Part shown: in pieces, positions 20,401 to 29,300 of the stretch | Position numbering within the stretch: the first letter of the stretch is position 1 | Layout: every line of letters starts with the position of its first letter | From: Cladocopium goreaui | Taxonomy: Eukaryota; Sar; Dinophyceae; Suessiales; Symbiodiniaceae | Length of the DNA: 64,000 bases | Assembly (NCBI GenBank): GCA_947184155.2 | Contig: CAMXCT020001693.1 | Coordinates: 1 to 64,000, forward strand | Direction of reading: 5' to 3' | Translations under genes and position numbers: made by a program | Notes under the pieces: generated by a model | Databases searched by the model: none | Told to the model about the DNA's origin: nothing | The model's input: only the letters and a program-made list of their open reading frames with translations

Positions 20401-23124
20401 CAAAAAAAGTGCCTAACGTCCCTTCTGAAATCCTAGAAAAACAACCTTTTTCCGAAAACAACTTCGAAAAAAGCATAAAAGCAGCTCCCGGCAGGAAAAC
20501 ACCATGGCTCAGAAGGACGAGCTAGTTCCAAAACCACGCCAAAAAAGTGCCTAACGTCCCTTCTGAAATCCTAGAGAATCCTAGATCTAGATCTCTAGAT
20601 CTATCCTAGATCTAGATCTAGATCCTAGTTCGGGAATCCTTGCTAGGCCAGCTGCTTCGGCCGAATCCCCCAGAATCTCCTAAACAATATTACAGCTAGG
20701 CCTGCTGTTTCGAAGCGGTTCCGAAACAGCAAAACACCACCTAATTTCGTGCCGAAAATAACGAAAAATCGCGGCAGAAAACTACCTAACGTCCCTTCTG
20801 AAATCCTAGAGAATCCTAGATCTAGATCCAGATCCTAGATCTAGATCCAGATCCTAGTTTAGATCCTAGTTCGAGAATCCTAGCTGGGCCAGCCGTTTCA
20901 GCCGAATCCCTCAGAATCTCCGGTAGCTAGGCCAGCTGTTTCGGCCGAATCCCTAGAATCGCCTCAACAATATTACAGAAACCTGCCTAACGTCCCTTCT
21001 GAAATCCTAGAGAATCCTAGATCTAGATCTAGATCCTAGTTTAGATCCTACTTCGAGAATCCTAGCTGGGCCAACCGTTTCAGCCGAATCCCCCAGAATC
21101 TCCGGTAGCTGGGCCAGCTGTTTCGGCCGAATCCCCCAGAATCGCCTAAACAATATTATGGCTGGGCCTACTGTTTCGAAACGCTTCCGAAACAGCAAAA
21201 CACCACCTAATTTCCATCTTCTTCCCTTACGCGCTCCCCCTTGCGTCGGCCGGGGTCGGCGGATACTGTTATACATTTATGTTTTTTTTTTAAATTGCAG
21301 GCTTCGACTGGAAATCTGTAAAATTATTTGAAAAACAATGAAAAGAATGTAAAAACGCAAGGAAACAAAATGTAAAGAAACAGTGATGAGAAAAAGGCCA
21401 CAGGAAAAAATGAAAGCACACACTAAAGAATTGGAACAATAGTGAACATAAAAGTAAACAAACAATGAAAGCAAAAGCGAAAAACACGTGAATGAAACCA
21501 AACAACAGAACAAAGGGAGAACTCAATGGAAACAAACGCATACCAAGACGCATGAAAATAAACCGGGAAAGCAAATCAAAATAGGAAGAATGCAAGTAAA
21601 TTACGGGATGCCTGCTTTAAGATCTCAGTGCAACAAATAAATATTGCCCATATACTCATGGATGGCTCAGCCCCGGCTATGTGCAAGCAGCAACCCCCGT
21701 GAATGTGAACAACCGCGCAGCACCGGGAAGTGGTGCCGGGGCAGCCAAGCAATCTGGCAAGGAAGGTTGAACATTGTCATCAAGGGAACGGGTCGGGAAA
21801 GTAGCCGAACGGAAAGGGAAAGGTAGGGAAAAGGAAGAAGGGAAAAGGAATGGAAACAGAAGGGAAAAGGAATGGAAACAGAAGGGAAAAGGAAGGGAAA
21901 CGGAAGGGAAAAGGAAGGGAAAAAGGAAATGGAAAGGAAGGAGAGGAAAGGGGAGGAAAGAGGAGGAAAAGGATGAAGGGAAAGGAAGGAGGGACGAGGA
22001 ACCGAGGCAGAAGGAACGCAACAAAAGGAATTGACACGGAAAAAACACACACACAAACAAGCTGCAAGTGCACCCCTTCCCAATAAGCACAAACATTTCT
22101 ATATTTTACCAGAACATGTCTACTTCATTTTACTCCTGTCCAAGGGGCCGAGCATTCTGTGTTTAAAATCACTTACTGTATATTTTTTGATGTTTTTTTT
22201 TTTTCGTTTTGTTTTTTCATTTCTGCCAAAGTTACTTTTTGGTGCTTTCCAATCCATCACGTTTCAATTGTACTTTTTTGCTTTTTTTTCTGCCCGGGTT
22301 ACTTTTTTTTGTTCATTTTTTGCAATTGCATTTTCCGTTTGAAACCTGTTACTGCAATACATAAGTATACACTTGAGGGATAACTGCGGATGGTCCAATG
22401 TGAAAATCGAGCAACCTCTCTGGGTAAGTGGATGTGAATATCAATCGGTCACCTTTTCAAATGTTTGTCCTTTTCAGGAAATCATTGACACCCAATTTTT
22501 CGTGGCAAACGCAACAATACACCTCACTTTTCCTAGATTTACAACAACCCTTCGAATGGTCAAAATCAGGTCTGGTTTCTTGGATCACCACCGAAATTTT
22601 CGCCACGAAAACCGTCAGGTGGCGTTTTCGTCTTCATTGAGCATGTGGCCGCCGAAGACGGAAGTCCCCTTCGCGTCACTCAGGATGTATCACTTGGCCG
22701 GGTGAATCTCAAGTGAACTGCTAGGATAAACTGCACTCATGTTACCCCCTGGTAATTTAACATCGCCATGGTACCCATTTCTAGACAATTGCCTATGGAA
22801 AAATGGCCATATTCCATGAGATGTCCACGATATCTCCATGAGATCCCCATTCAACCACCAGGAAAATCGCGGGGTTTTCCGAAACAAAAACCTCCATCAA
22901 AACACCATTGAAACCATTGAATTAAATCCATGATATTTCCATGATATGTCCAATATCTCGATATTTCCATGATATGTCCAATATCTCCATTAAACCAACA
23001 TGTTCGTAGGGTATGCCATGTATCGCAGAGAAAATTTGAAACACCGAAGGAGGTGCTGCGCCCGGTACAACAAGCCATGGCCAACAACTGCGACATGGCG
23101 CGCGACTGGGCTACCAACTGGGCG
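8477..23124 (+). CDS. METTL7-type methyltransferase gene, multi-exon, with elements in its introns
   Basis: A SAM-dependent methyltransferase is assembled from five exons whose order matches the METTL7/thiol-methyltransferase (Methyltransf_11) family. (1) About 8477-8569, with VVDLGSGSGND, the SAM motif I. (2) 8769 to about 8900, with VLAVEPNRFTWEKAA, the motif II acidic residue. (3) About 12704-12798, with RRVLCSVDDEHAALMEIYRV then LKPG. (4) 22619-22683, with GGVFVFIEHVAAEDGSP. (5) 23029 to about 23124, with VLRPVQQAMANNCDMARDW. The joins 1-2 (phase 0), 3-4 (one base plus two bases, giving the PGG turn) and 4-5 (phase 0) keep frame. The borders of the 2-3 join are uncertain. The intron after exon 4 seems to start GATGTA, a non-GT donor. 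The intron between 2 and 3 holds the element ending at 12.50 kb, and that between 3 and 4 holds the 8.3-kb helicase element. The N-terminus is not identified. The substrate is unknown; relatives methylate small thiols at the ER. Confidence 0.7.
8931..9437. other. Intron 2 of the methyltransferase gene, left part
   Basis: AT-rich sequence with loose repeats of the CCATTACTTGTTGGTT / GGTTGAAAGGATTAAACC kind. The same motifs resume at about 12,505-12,555, to the right of the inserted elements. Confidence 0.5.
9440..10045. mobile_element. Small inverted-repeat cassette with 21-bp minisatellite
   Basis: CCGGCCAGGGGCCC at about 9461 and its exact reverse complement GGGCCCCTGGCCGG at about 10,030 enclose a block dominated by repeats of GGGCTATGTTGGCCCATCTT (9480-9870). 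A GC-rich stretch with a CTCTCCTACGGAGAGGAGAG hairpin lies near 9980. There is no protein of its own. It could be a separate non-autonomous element or the 5' part of the element that follows. Confidence 0.5.
10094..10634 (+). pseudogene. Zinc-module fragment homologous to the helicase ORF C-terminus
   Basis: The frame is open from just after a TAG at 10,091 to the stop at 10,634 and has no obvious ATG. It starts TQVCNACTAF, matching TQICNVCRAV about 120 residues from the end of the 616-codon helicase ORF at 13.8 kb. It ends with the same two zinc modules: CPHC, then His and Cys (C-x2-C-x14-H-x5-C), and CPTC, then His and Cys (C-x2-C-x16-H-x7-C). The helicase part is absent. It is followed, as in element 2, by a long tandem array. 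Probably a 5'-truncated copy, or a stand-alone zinc protein reached by splicing. Confidence 0.6.
10640..12440 (+). repeat. Tandem array A, ~140-bp units with the ALKDG core
   Basis: Each unit contains CCACAGCAAAACAGCAGGGC, then CCTGAAGGACGGACCGAGCC, then TGCCTAACGTTGCTTTCTGA, then ACAAGAAAAC. The stretch before TAACGT reads RALKDGPSLRATAPTA and stop, 16 codons. AGG stands where the other families have ATG. Some units are shortened by deletions. Both strands are open over long stretches as a by-product of the repeat; I do not call those frames genes. The last unit (about 12,400) is degenerate (TVLKDGPGLRATAPS). Confidence 0.85.
12502..12703. other. Intron 2 of the methyltransferase gene, right part
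   Basis: TTACTTGCTGGTTGAAAGGA and related motifs resume the pattern seen left of 9438, as expected if the sequence between was inserted. No gene. Confidence 0.5.
12990..13755 (+). other. Left part of element 2, no clear gene
   Basis: Contains homopolymers of C and A near 13,030-13,050 and T-rich sequence. A frame at 13,054-13,314 reads with some coding character (VDVFCDVCCKTFLVKTFHP) but has no recognised family. CCCATTTTTCAG just inside the start of the next ORF looks like a 3' splice site, so upstream exons may lie here. Confidence 0.4.
13756..15606 (+). CDS. PIF1-like helicase C-terminal part fused to zinc modules
   Basis: 616 codons. Residues ~85-260 read as the end of a PIF1/RecD-type superfamily 1 helicase: LPLCIGMPVQ with GCHGTVCGW, motif V FADTFYGAQGST (215-226), and motif VI GMTRCRTR (246-253). 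Walker A and B motifs are missing, so the protein is N-terminally truncated or continues in upstream exons; a TTTTTCAG acceptor-like site falls within its first codons. Residues ~300-470 hold repeated Cys-x2-Cys pairs (e.g. C302, C305, C327, C330, then C343, C346). Residues 534-616 are two Cys-Cys-His-Cys modules (C534, C537, H552, C556; C580, C583, H600, C608) shared with the fragment at 10.1 kb. Likely a DNA-handling protein of the element. Real catalytic activity is doubtful without motif I. The true start is uncertain. Confidence 0.65.
   Translation: MACLLTYPFFRFSMGFIPVWCWCIPARSSSVSHGFAALVLAMDCFAPVNKLRAEQWARQRGQVICYAVATDKVSARALHEKPDIAHDKLTWLQRSDADCGNRYGVLPLCIGMPVQAREHLYRKEFKILKGCHGTVCGWSRVETETESADGAIIWNKLPEYIFVRFETRTRWTIPDIDEENVFPVSVRSGLWFLDAGRANPQLKVTRYQFPIAPDFADTFYGAQGSTIEPGVIVDMIGADPIAAYIGMTRCRTRQKILIYRPFPLAPFQEGLPLGRQLLLDVWKQEPVDWDALRKKYLDERPCHECGEMKRKDAFTKAQWKQETHRVCKECTAQKREAGTPYRCTQCGLWHAACHFASKHQNPRWSMYRVCLSCDAKRKCFVCQSKQTKEYFGASAWMARKPTRRVCLQCQTKTRGSWKCAACHQRKPQQQFSDFIGKRPSGENGTQICNVCRAVVAQAVLRKRAAASIISRLEPLRKKLRQTQVLRETWQAIAEYRKKRTGQTMTSEKEGTHEVAIPKDMEQKPPPQKLYVYSCPFCQKSVTTSIVSGHVNHRRICGRQFRVQDGLLRPTLPATRFSHICPTCGTCVQSTKEFGRIQSKHKQSNGRVCPRTEWHAQ
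15660..15825. repeat. CTG-rich tract after the helicase ORF
   Basis: Irregular CTGCTG/TTGCTG runs directly after the ORF and before array B. CTG-rich stretches recur inside arrays B, C and D. Confidence 0.7.
15826..20578 (+). repeat. Tandem array B, ~160-bp units with the MALKDELVPKP core
   Basis: I count close to 29 copies of CACCATGGCTCTGAAGGACG, mostly about 160 bp apart, with shortened (74, 140) and lengthened units. Each typical copy has the frame MALKDELVPKPRQKSA and stop (16 codons) directly after CGGCAGGAAAACACC, then TAACGTCCCGTCTGAAATCC and TAGAAAAAC. The remainder of the unit carries TTTTTCGAGAATTTCTGTTG and CCTGCGGCCGCTCGCAGGAA, the latter a GC-rich hairpin-like stretch. Inserted blocks of ACATAAAACA vary in number. 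A CTG-rich interruption lies at about 17,580-17,860. Confidence 0.9.
20579..21215 (+). repeat. Tandem array E, ~200-240-bp units
   Basis: Three units each join GCCTAACGTCCCTTCTGAAA and TCCTAGAGAATCCTAG with CTAGATCTAGATC repeats and a block containing GCTGTTTCGGCCGAATCCCC. The TAACGT..TCTGAAATCCTAGA part is the same as in array B, so this looks like a derivative that kept only the downstream half of the core. Confidence 0.75.
21277..21640. other. A-rich intron sequence right of element 2
   Basis: A-rich on the plus strand, with no convincing gene. It starts right after the element's right end and a poly-T run. Confidence 0.5.
21790..22030. repeat. Polypurine tract
   Basis: About 240 bp almost free of pyrimidines on the plus strand, built from GGGAAAAGGAA variants and then GGAGGAAAGG. 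The minus strand is open only because of the biased composition. Confidence 0.85.
22140..22618. other. T-rich intron sequence before exon 4 of the methyltransferase gene
   Basis: Poly-T runs around 22,190-22,320, then mixed sequence. No gene seen. Confidence 0.5.
22751..22800. repeat. Half copy of the MITE-like family
   Basis: TACCCCCTGGTAATTTAACA and the following bases match the left end of the 55.1-kb element; a matching right end is not seen. Probably a truncated copy. Confidence 0.45.
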
Positions 23125-23596
23125 GGTGGAGGATGGTTCATGTTGAAAACATGGCATTTATATCTATTTATGGAGATATATCAATCATCTATAAATGGGG
23201 AAAATATGGGGAAATCACCAATGAATGGCGATTTAATGGAATTGATAGGGATATAATGGGATATTTTATAGGGAACATGGTGATATTTTTTGGAACTGGG
23301 GGGGCGATATTTTCAGAGAGAGCCAAATGACACGAAGAGTTGATGCTGGGAGTTGTTGGGATATCAACAGCCACCGAAGCCACCTATTCACCATTGGATC
23401 CGTCGAACTCAGAACAGGGGTCCTTCTATTTTCCATTGGGATTGAAATCATTTTTGGGTGGTGAAATTGTGGTGTACCCTCCATTTACTAACGTGGTAAA
23501 AGGGTGGAAACGGGTGGCTTTCTGCGAAGATAGATTGGCCCAAATCTCATGGTCTCATGGACAAAACCATCGCTGAACGGCCTGAGGTGACACTGA

Positions 23597-23690
23597 GAAG
23601 GAGATCCGTGCCCTCCCATGGGCATCAGTGGAGTGTGTGGCCTATGATGAAGCCTTCAATGGGCCGCTCACGCCGTGCCTGGGATTTGAT
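23597..23690 (+). other. Candidate C-terminal exon
   Basis: Open segment containing EIRALPWASVECVAYDEAFN and GPLTPCLGFDL. Position and composition suit a late exon of the methyltransferase gene (relatives have a PL-W segment near the C-terminus), but the border phases are not settled. Confidence 0.35.
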
Positions 23691-24027
23691 CTTTGGGGAT
23701 ATGAAGGGGATGGGGGATATGGGGCATATGATGGGAAGCTGGGGAAAATGGGGAAGAGGCAGGGCTCCAGGGGAAGGTTGGGATGGTGGTTACACTTACC
23801 CCTTCATGGAGTTTCGAGGCACATCCGCGGACTGGCGGTGAAAGCGGGATAAAAAACATCCGTCCCAAGCGGCAGGTGACATGAGAGGTGAGAGAGCTGG
23901 ACTCTGCAAACAAGTTTGCTTCGTTGTAGCAGTGGCATTAGATGGAATTAATTAGTATGGTATGAGTAGCCCTTTCCAAGTATCACTTGGCAAGGGAATC
24001 TAGCATGATATTTCAATATATTTCATA

Positions 24028-24141
24028 TACCCTCTGGTAATTTAACATAGCTATGGAAAATCACCATGCTATTAATGGGAAAATCCAGTATAAATGGCAA
24101 TTTTCAATAGCAAATTGTTAGTTTACCCTTACCAGAGGGTA
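24028..24141. mobile_element. MITE-like inverted-repeat element, copy 3
   Basis: TACCCTCTGGTAATTTAACA at the left and TTACCAGAGGGTA at the right, with TA at both ends. The interior is AT-rich. It is followed immediately by the CACCATTAAT minisatellite. Confidence 0.75.
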
Positions 24142-24225
24142 AATCACCATTAATCACCATTAATTATCATTATTTACCACTATTAATCACTATTAACCAC
24201 TATTAATCCCCATTGATTAACCTAA
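24142..24225. repeat. CACCATTAAT minisatellite next to a MITE
   Basis: AATCACCATTAATCACCATT followed by variants ending in CACTATTAACCACTATTAA. Same motif and position relative to the element as at 57.9 kb. Confidence 0.75.
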
Positions 24226-24592
24226 GATTATTGTTTGGGAATTACCTCCGGGCTGCCTCCCTAGGACTTGCATCAAAAATGCGTATGATACTCTGAGTTT
24301 CTCCACAGGGTGGCCAGTTGAAACATGTTGAAACCAATTGCTCTTGCAGATGCCCTCACCAAGACAGGTTCATTGACGAAATCCCTCAGCTTCAAAGATT
24401 TCAATGACACTTCTAAGTCAAAGTCCATGTGCAGCAATGGTCGATTGCGAAAGATCTCATTCAACAATCGAATGTCTGGACCCTCAAAGAAAAAATCCCA
24501 GTTGATGGAATATCCAGTTACCACTGGCAGAAACAGCCATGATATCTGGTAACATGGAAGAACAACAAAAAAATCCCAGTAACCACTGGCAG

Positions 24593-24689
24593 CTGCGCTG
24601 AGCTTTCCCTTCGGCCCCTCGCCATGTTCGAGCAATTGGGCTACGCCAGCCCCGCGGCTAGTGATCCTCGGCGGAATTACAATCAGTGA
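24593..24689 (+). other. Candidate terminal exon with stop codon
   Basis: After CCACTGGCAG the frame reads AELSLRPLAMFEQLGYASPA and ends ..RRNYNQ stop (TGA at 24,687-24,689). It looks like the last exon of a host gene, possibly the methyltransferase gene, but the connecting phase could not be established. Confidence 0.4.
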
Positions 24690-24869
24690 AGGGTTCGCAA
24701 GTGGCTAAGACTTCCAGCAGAACTGGGATATATCAGGATGTTATGTAACTCTCTCTCTCTCTATATATATTTAAGGGCTGCCGCCCTTGCCGCCGACCCC
24801 TCTGGTCCTGGGCCTCTTCTGCATCATGCTGGACAACTTCCACAAGGACCGGATATAGGTATAGTCTCG

Positions 24870-26300
24870 TTTGAAATGCTAGAAAAAATGTGCTAGAAAA
24901 ACAGCAAAAAAACAGCATAGAAACAGCATAGAAAAACAGCATTTGTCGATTGTCGAGAGATTCTGTCGCCTACGGCTGCTCGCACGACTGGTGGCGGCGG
25001 CTGCTGCTGCTGATGCCAGGAAACCAGCTTCGAAAAAAGCAGCTCCCGGCAGCAAAACACCATGGCTCTGAAGGACGAGCAAGGTCCAGAACCACGCCAA
25101 AAAACTCCCTAACGTGTCGTCTGAAATCCTAGAAAAACAGCGCATTGTCGAGAGATTGTCGAGAGATTCTGTTGCCTGCGGCTGCTCGCAGAACTGGTGG
25201 CGGCGGCTGCTGCTGATGCCGGTAAAACAGCTTCGAAAAAAGTAGCTCCCGGCAGCAAAACACCATGGCTCGGAAGGACGAGCAAGGTCCAGAAGCACGC
25301 GAAAAAACTCCCTAACATGTCGTCTGAAATCCTAGAAAAAAAGCATTTGTCGAGAGATTCGGTTGCCTGCAGCTGCTCGCGGGAAAACAGCTTCGAACAA
25401 AGCATCTCCCGGCAGTAAAACACCATGGCTTTGAAGAAGATTCTGTCGCTTGCAGCTGCTCGCAGGACTGGTGGCGACGGTTGCTGCTGCTGATGCCGGT
25501 CAAACAGCTTCGAAAAAAGCAGCCCCCGGCAGCAAAACACCATGGCTCTGAAGGACGAGCAAGGTCGAAAGATTCTGTTACCTGCGGCTGCTCGCAGAAC
25601 TGGTGGCGGCGGCTGCTGCTGCTGATGCCGGTAAAACAGCTTCGAAAAAAGCAGCTCCCGGCTCGGAAGGACGAGCAAGGTCCAAAACCACGCGAAAAAA
25701 CTCCCTAACGTGTCGTCTGGAAATCTAGAAAAATCTAGAAAAACAGCATTTGTCGAGAGATTCTGTTGCCTGCGGCTGCTGCTGCTGATGCCGGTAAAAC
25801 AGCTTCGAAAAAAGCAGCCCCCGGCAGCAAAACACCATGGCTCTGAAGGACGAGCAAGGTCGAAAGATTCTGTTACCTGCGGCTGCTCGCAGAACTGGTG
25901 GCGGCGGCTGCTGCTGCTGATGCCGGTAAAACAGCTTCGAAAAAAGCAGCTCCCGGCAGCAAAACACCATGGCTCGGACGGACGAGCAAGGTCCAAAACC
26001 ACGCGAAAAAACTCCCTAACGTGTCGTCTGGAAATCTAGAAAAACAGCATTTGTCGACAGATCGACAGATTCTGTTGCCTGCGGCTGCTCGCAGAACTGG
26101 TGGCGGCGGCTGCTGCTGCTGATGCCGGTAAAACAGCTTCGAAAAAAGCAGCTCCCGGCAGCAAAACACCATGGCTCTGAAGGACGAGCAAGGTCCAAAA
26201 CCACGCGAAAAAACTCCCTAACGTGTCGTCTGAAATCCTAGAAAAAAAGCATTTGTCGATTGTCGAGAGAGATTGTCGAGAGAGAGATTGTCGAGAGCTC
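24870..26300 (+). repeat. Tandem array C, units with the MALKDEQGPKP core
   Basis: Units contain CGGCAGCAAAACACCATGGC, the 16-codon frame MALKDEQGPKPREKTP and stop, then TAACGTGTCGTCTGAAATCC and TAGAAAAA, then TTGTCGAGAGATTCTGTTGC and a CTGCTGCTGATGCCGG stretch. Units with partial deletions occur. Further C blocks are interleaved with D at about 27,380-27,900, 28,830-29,230 and 29,940-30,470. Confidence 0.85.
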
Positions 26301-29300
26301 GAAAATGCCTAACGTAACGTCTGAAACCGATAGAAAATGATGCTTTTAGCTTCTTTTTCCTCTTGCTGCTGCTATGAATTTTGGCTACCTTTTACATCCG
26401 TTCCCCAAATGGGAACACACCTGGTTCCCAAATGGGAAAACACCATGGAAAAAATCACCTCCCGGCAGCAAAACACCATGCGTCTGAAGGACGGAGAAGC
26501 CCCAAAATTGCACCTCGAAAATGCCTAACGTAACTTCTGAAACCGATAGAAAATGATGCTTTTGGCTCCTTTTTCCTCTTGCTGCTGCTATGAATTTTGG
26601 CAACCTTTACATCCGGTCCCGAAATGGGAAAACACGATGGAAAAAAAATTTAACCTACGGCAGCAAAACACCATGCCTCTAAGGACGGAGAAGCCCCAAA
26701 ATTGCACCGGAAAATGCCTAACGTAACTTCTGAAAACGATAGAAAAATGATGCTTTTAGCTTTCTTTTACTCTTGCTGCTGCTATGAATTTTGGCTACCT
26801 TTTTAAATCGTTCACCAAATGGGAACACACCTGGTTCCCAAAGGGAAAAACACCATGGAAAAAAATCAACCTCCCGGCAGCAAAACACCATCCTCTGAAG
26901 GACGGGAGAAGCCCCAAAAATTGCACCTCGAAAAATGCCTAACGTTAACTTCTGAAACGAGGAGAAAATGATGCCTTTTGGCTCCTTTTTCCTCTTGCTG
27001 CTGCTATGAATTTTGGCAACCTTTACATCCGGTCCCGAAATGGGAAAACACGATGGAAAAAATCACCTCCCGGCAGCAAAACACCATGCCTCTAAAGGAC
27101 GGAGAAGCCCCAAAATTGCACCTCGAAAATGCCTAACGTAACTTCTGAAACCGATAGAAAATGATGCTTTTAGCTTCTTTTTCCTCTTGCTGCTGCTATG
27201 AATTTTGGCTACCTTTTACATCCGTTCCCTATATGGGAACACACCTGGTTCCCAAATGGGAAAACACCATGGAAAAAATCACCTCCCGGCAGCAAAACAC
27301 TATGCCTCTGAAGGACGGAGAAGCCCCAAAATTGCACCTCGAAAATGCCTAACGTAACTTCTGAAACCGATAGAAAATGGCTTTGAAGAAGATTCTGTCG
27401 CTTGCAGCTGCTCGCAGGACTGGTGGCGACGGTTGCTGCTGCTGATGCCGGTAAAACAGCTTCGAAAAAAGCAGCCCCCGGCAGCAAAACACCATAGCTC
27501 TGAAGGACGAGCAAGGTCGAAAGATTCTGTTACCTGCGGCTGCTCGCAGAACTGGTGGCGGCGGCTGCTGCTGCTGATGCCGGTAAAACAGCTTCGAAAA
27601 AAGCAGCTCCCGGCAGCAAAACACCATGGCTCGGAAGGACGAGCAAGGTCCAAAACCACGCGAAAAAACTCCCTAACGTGTCGTCTGAAATCTAGAAATC
27701 TAGAAAAACAGCATTTGTCGAGAGATTCTGTTGCCTGCGGCTGCTCGCAGAACTGGTGGCGGCGGCTGCTGCTGCTGATGCCGGTAAAACAGCTTCGAAA
27801 AAAGCAGCTCCCGGCAGCAAAACACCATGGCTCTGAAGGACGAGCAAGGTCCAAAACCACGCGAAAAAACTCCCTAACGTGTCGTCTGAAATCCTAGAAA
27901 AAAAGCATTTGTCGATTGTCGAGAGAGATTGTCGAGAGAGAGATTGTCGAGAGCTCGAAAATGCCTAACGTAACGTCTGAAACCGATAGAAAATGATGCT
28001 TTTAGCTTCTTTTTCCTCTTGCTGCTGCTATGAATTTTGGCTACCTTTTACATCCGTTCCCCAAATGGGAACACACCTGGTTCCCAAATGGGAAAACACC
28101 ATGGAAAAAATCACCTCCCGGCAGCAAAACACCATGCCTCTGAAGGACGGAGAAGCCCCAAAATTGCACCTCGAAAATGCCTAACGTAACTTCTGAAACC
28201 GATAGAAAATGATGCTTTTGGCTCCTTTTTCCTCTTGCTGCTGCTATGAATTTTGGCAACCTTTACATCCGGTCCCGAAATGGGAAAACACGATGGAAAA
28301 AATCACCTCCCGGCAGCAAAACACCATGCCTCTAAAGGACGGAGAACCCCAAAATTGCACCTCGAAAATGCCTAACGTAACTTCTGAAACCGATAGAAAA
28401 TGATGCTTTAGCTTCTTTTTCCTCTTGCTGCTGCTATGAATTTTGGCTACCTTTTACATCCTTCCCCAAATGGGAACACACCTGGTTCCCAAATGGGAAA
28501 ACACGATGGAAAAAATCACCTCCCGGCAGCAAAACACCATGCCTCTAAAGGACGGAGAAGCCCCAAAATTGCACCTCGAAAATGCCTAACGTAACTTCTG
28601 AAACCGATAGAAAATGATGCTTTTAGCTTCTTTTTCCTCTTGCTGCTGCTATGAATTTTGGCTACCTTTTACATCCGTTCCCCAAATGGGAACACACCTG
28701 GTTCCCAAATGGGAAAACACCATGGAAAAAATCACCTCCCGGCAGCAAAACACCATGCCTCTGAAGGACGGAGAAGCCCCAAAATTGCACCTCGAAAATG
28801 CCTAACGTAACTTCTGAAACCGATAGAAAATGGCTTTGAAGAAGATTCTGTCGCTTGCAGCTGCTCGCAGGACTGGTGGCGACGGCTGCTGCTGCTGATG
28901 CCGGTAAAACAGCTTCGAAAAAAGCAGCTCCCGGCAGCAAAACACCATGGCTCGGAAGGACGAGCCAGGTCCAAAACCACGCGAAAAAACTCCCTAACGT
29001 GTCGTCTGGAAATCTAGATAAACAGCATTTGTCGACAGATCGACAGATTCTGTTGCCTGCGGCTGCTCGCAGAACTGGTGGCGGCGGCTGCTGCTGCTGA
29101 TGCCGGTAAAACAGCTTCGAAAAAAGCAGCTCCCGGCAGCAAAACACCATGGCTCTGAAGGACGAGCAAGGTCCAAAACCACGCGAAAAAACTCCCTAAC
29201 GTGTCGTCTGAAATCCTAGAAAAAAAGCATTTGTCGATTGTCGAGAGAGATTGTCGAGAGAGAGATTGTCGAGAGCTCGAAAATGCCTAACGTAACGTCT

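Larger units (their letters stand above)
12955..21263 (+). mobile_element. Repeat element 2 with PIF1-like helicase/zinc ORF and long array
   Basis: Left end ATTTAAGGGCTGCCGCCCC followed by TGCCGCCGACCCC; right end TTACGCGCTCCCCCTTGCG then TCGGCCGGGGTCGGCGGA. The left and right ends match those of element 3 almost base for base. Order inside: ~800 bp with no clear gene, the helicase/zinc ORF (13,756-15,606), CTG-rich sequence, array B, then array E. TA or ATA flanks both sides and may be the target duplication. It sits between exons 3 and 4 of the methyltransferase gene on the same strand. The superfamily is unknown; a helicase with no visible transposase or Rep domain leaves a Helitron-related origin possible but unproven. 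Confidence 0.65.

Noticed and set aside
15826-20578. CRISPR-like array
   Set aside because: Units are ~160 bp with no alternating constant repeat and unique spacer, in a eukaryotic intron context.
20579-21215. tRNA-like GTTCGAGAATCC motifs
   Set aside because: They are part of array E units; no cloverleaf arms can be drawn around them.
21667-22096. Ser/Phe/Pro-rich minus-strand ORFs of about 140 codons
   Set aside because: Translation of the polypurine tract's complement in several frames.
24325-24552. ADALTK-containing frame as a copia RNase H remnant
   Set aside because: Six residues only, with no neighbouring retroelement motifs.
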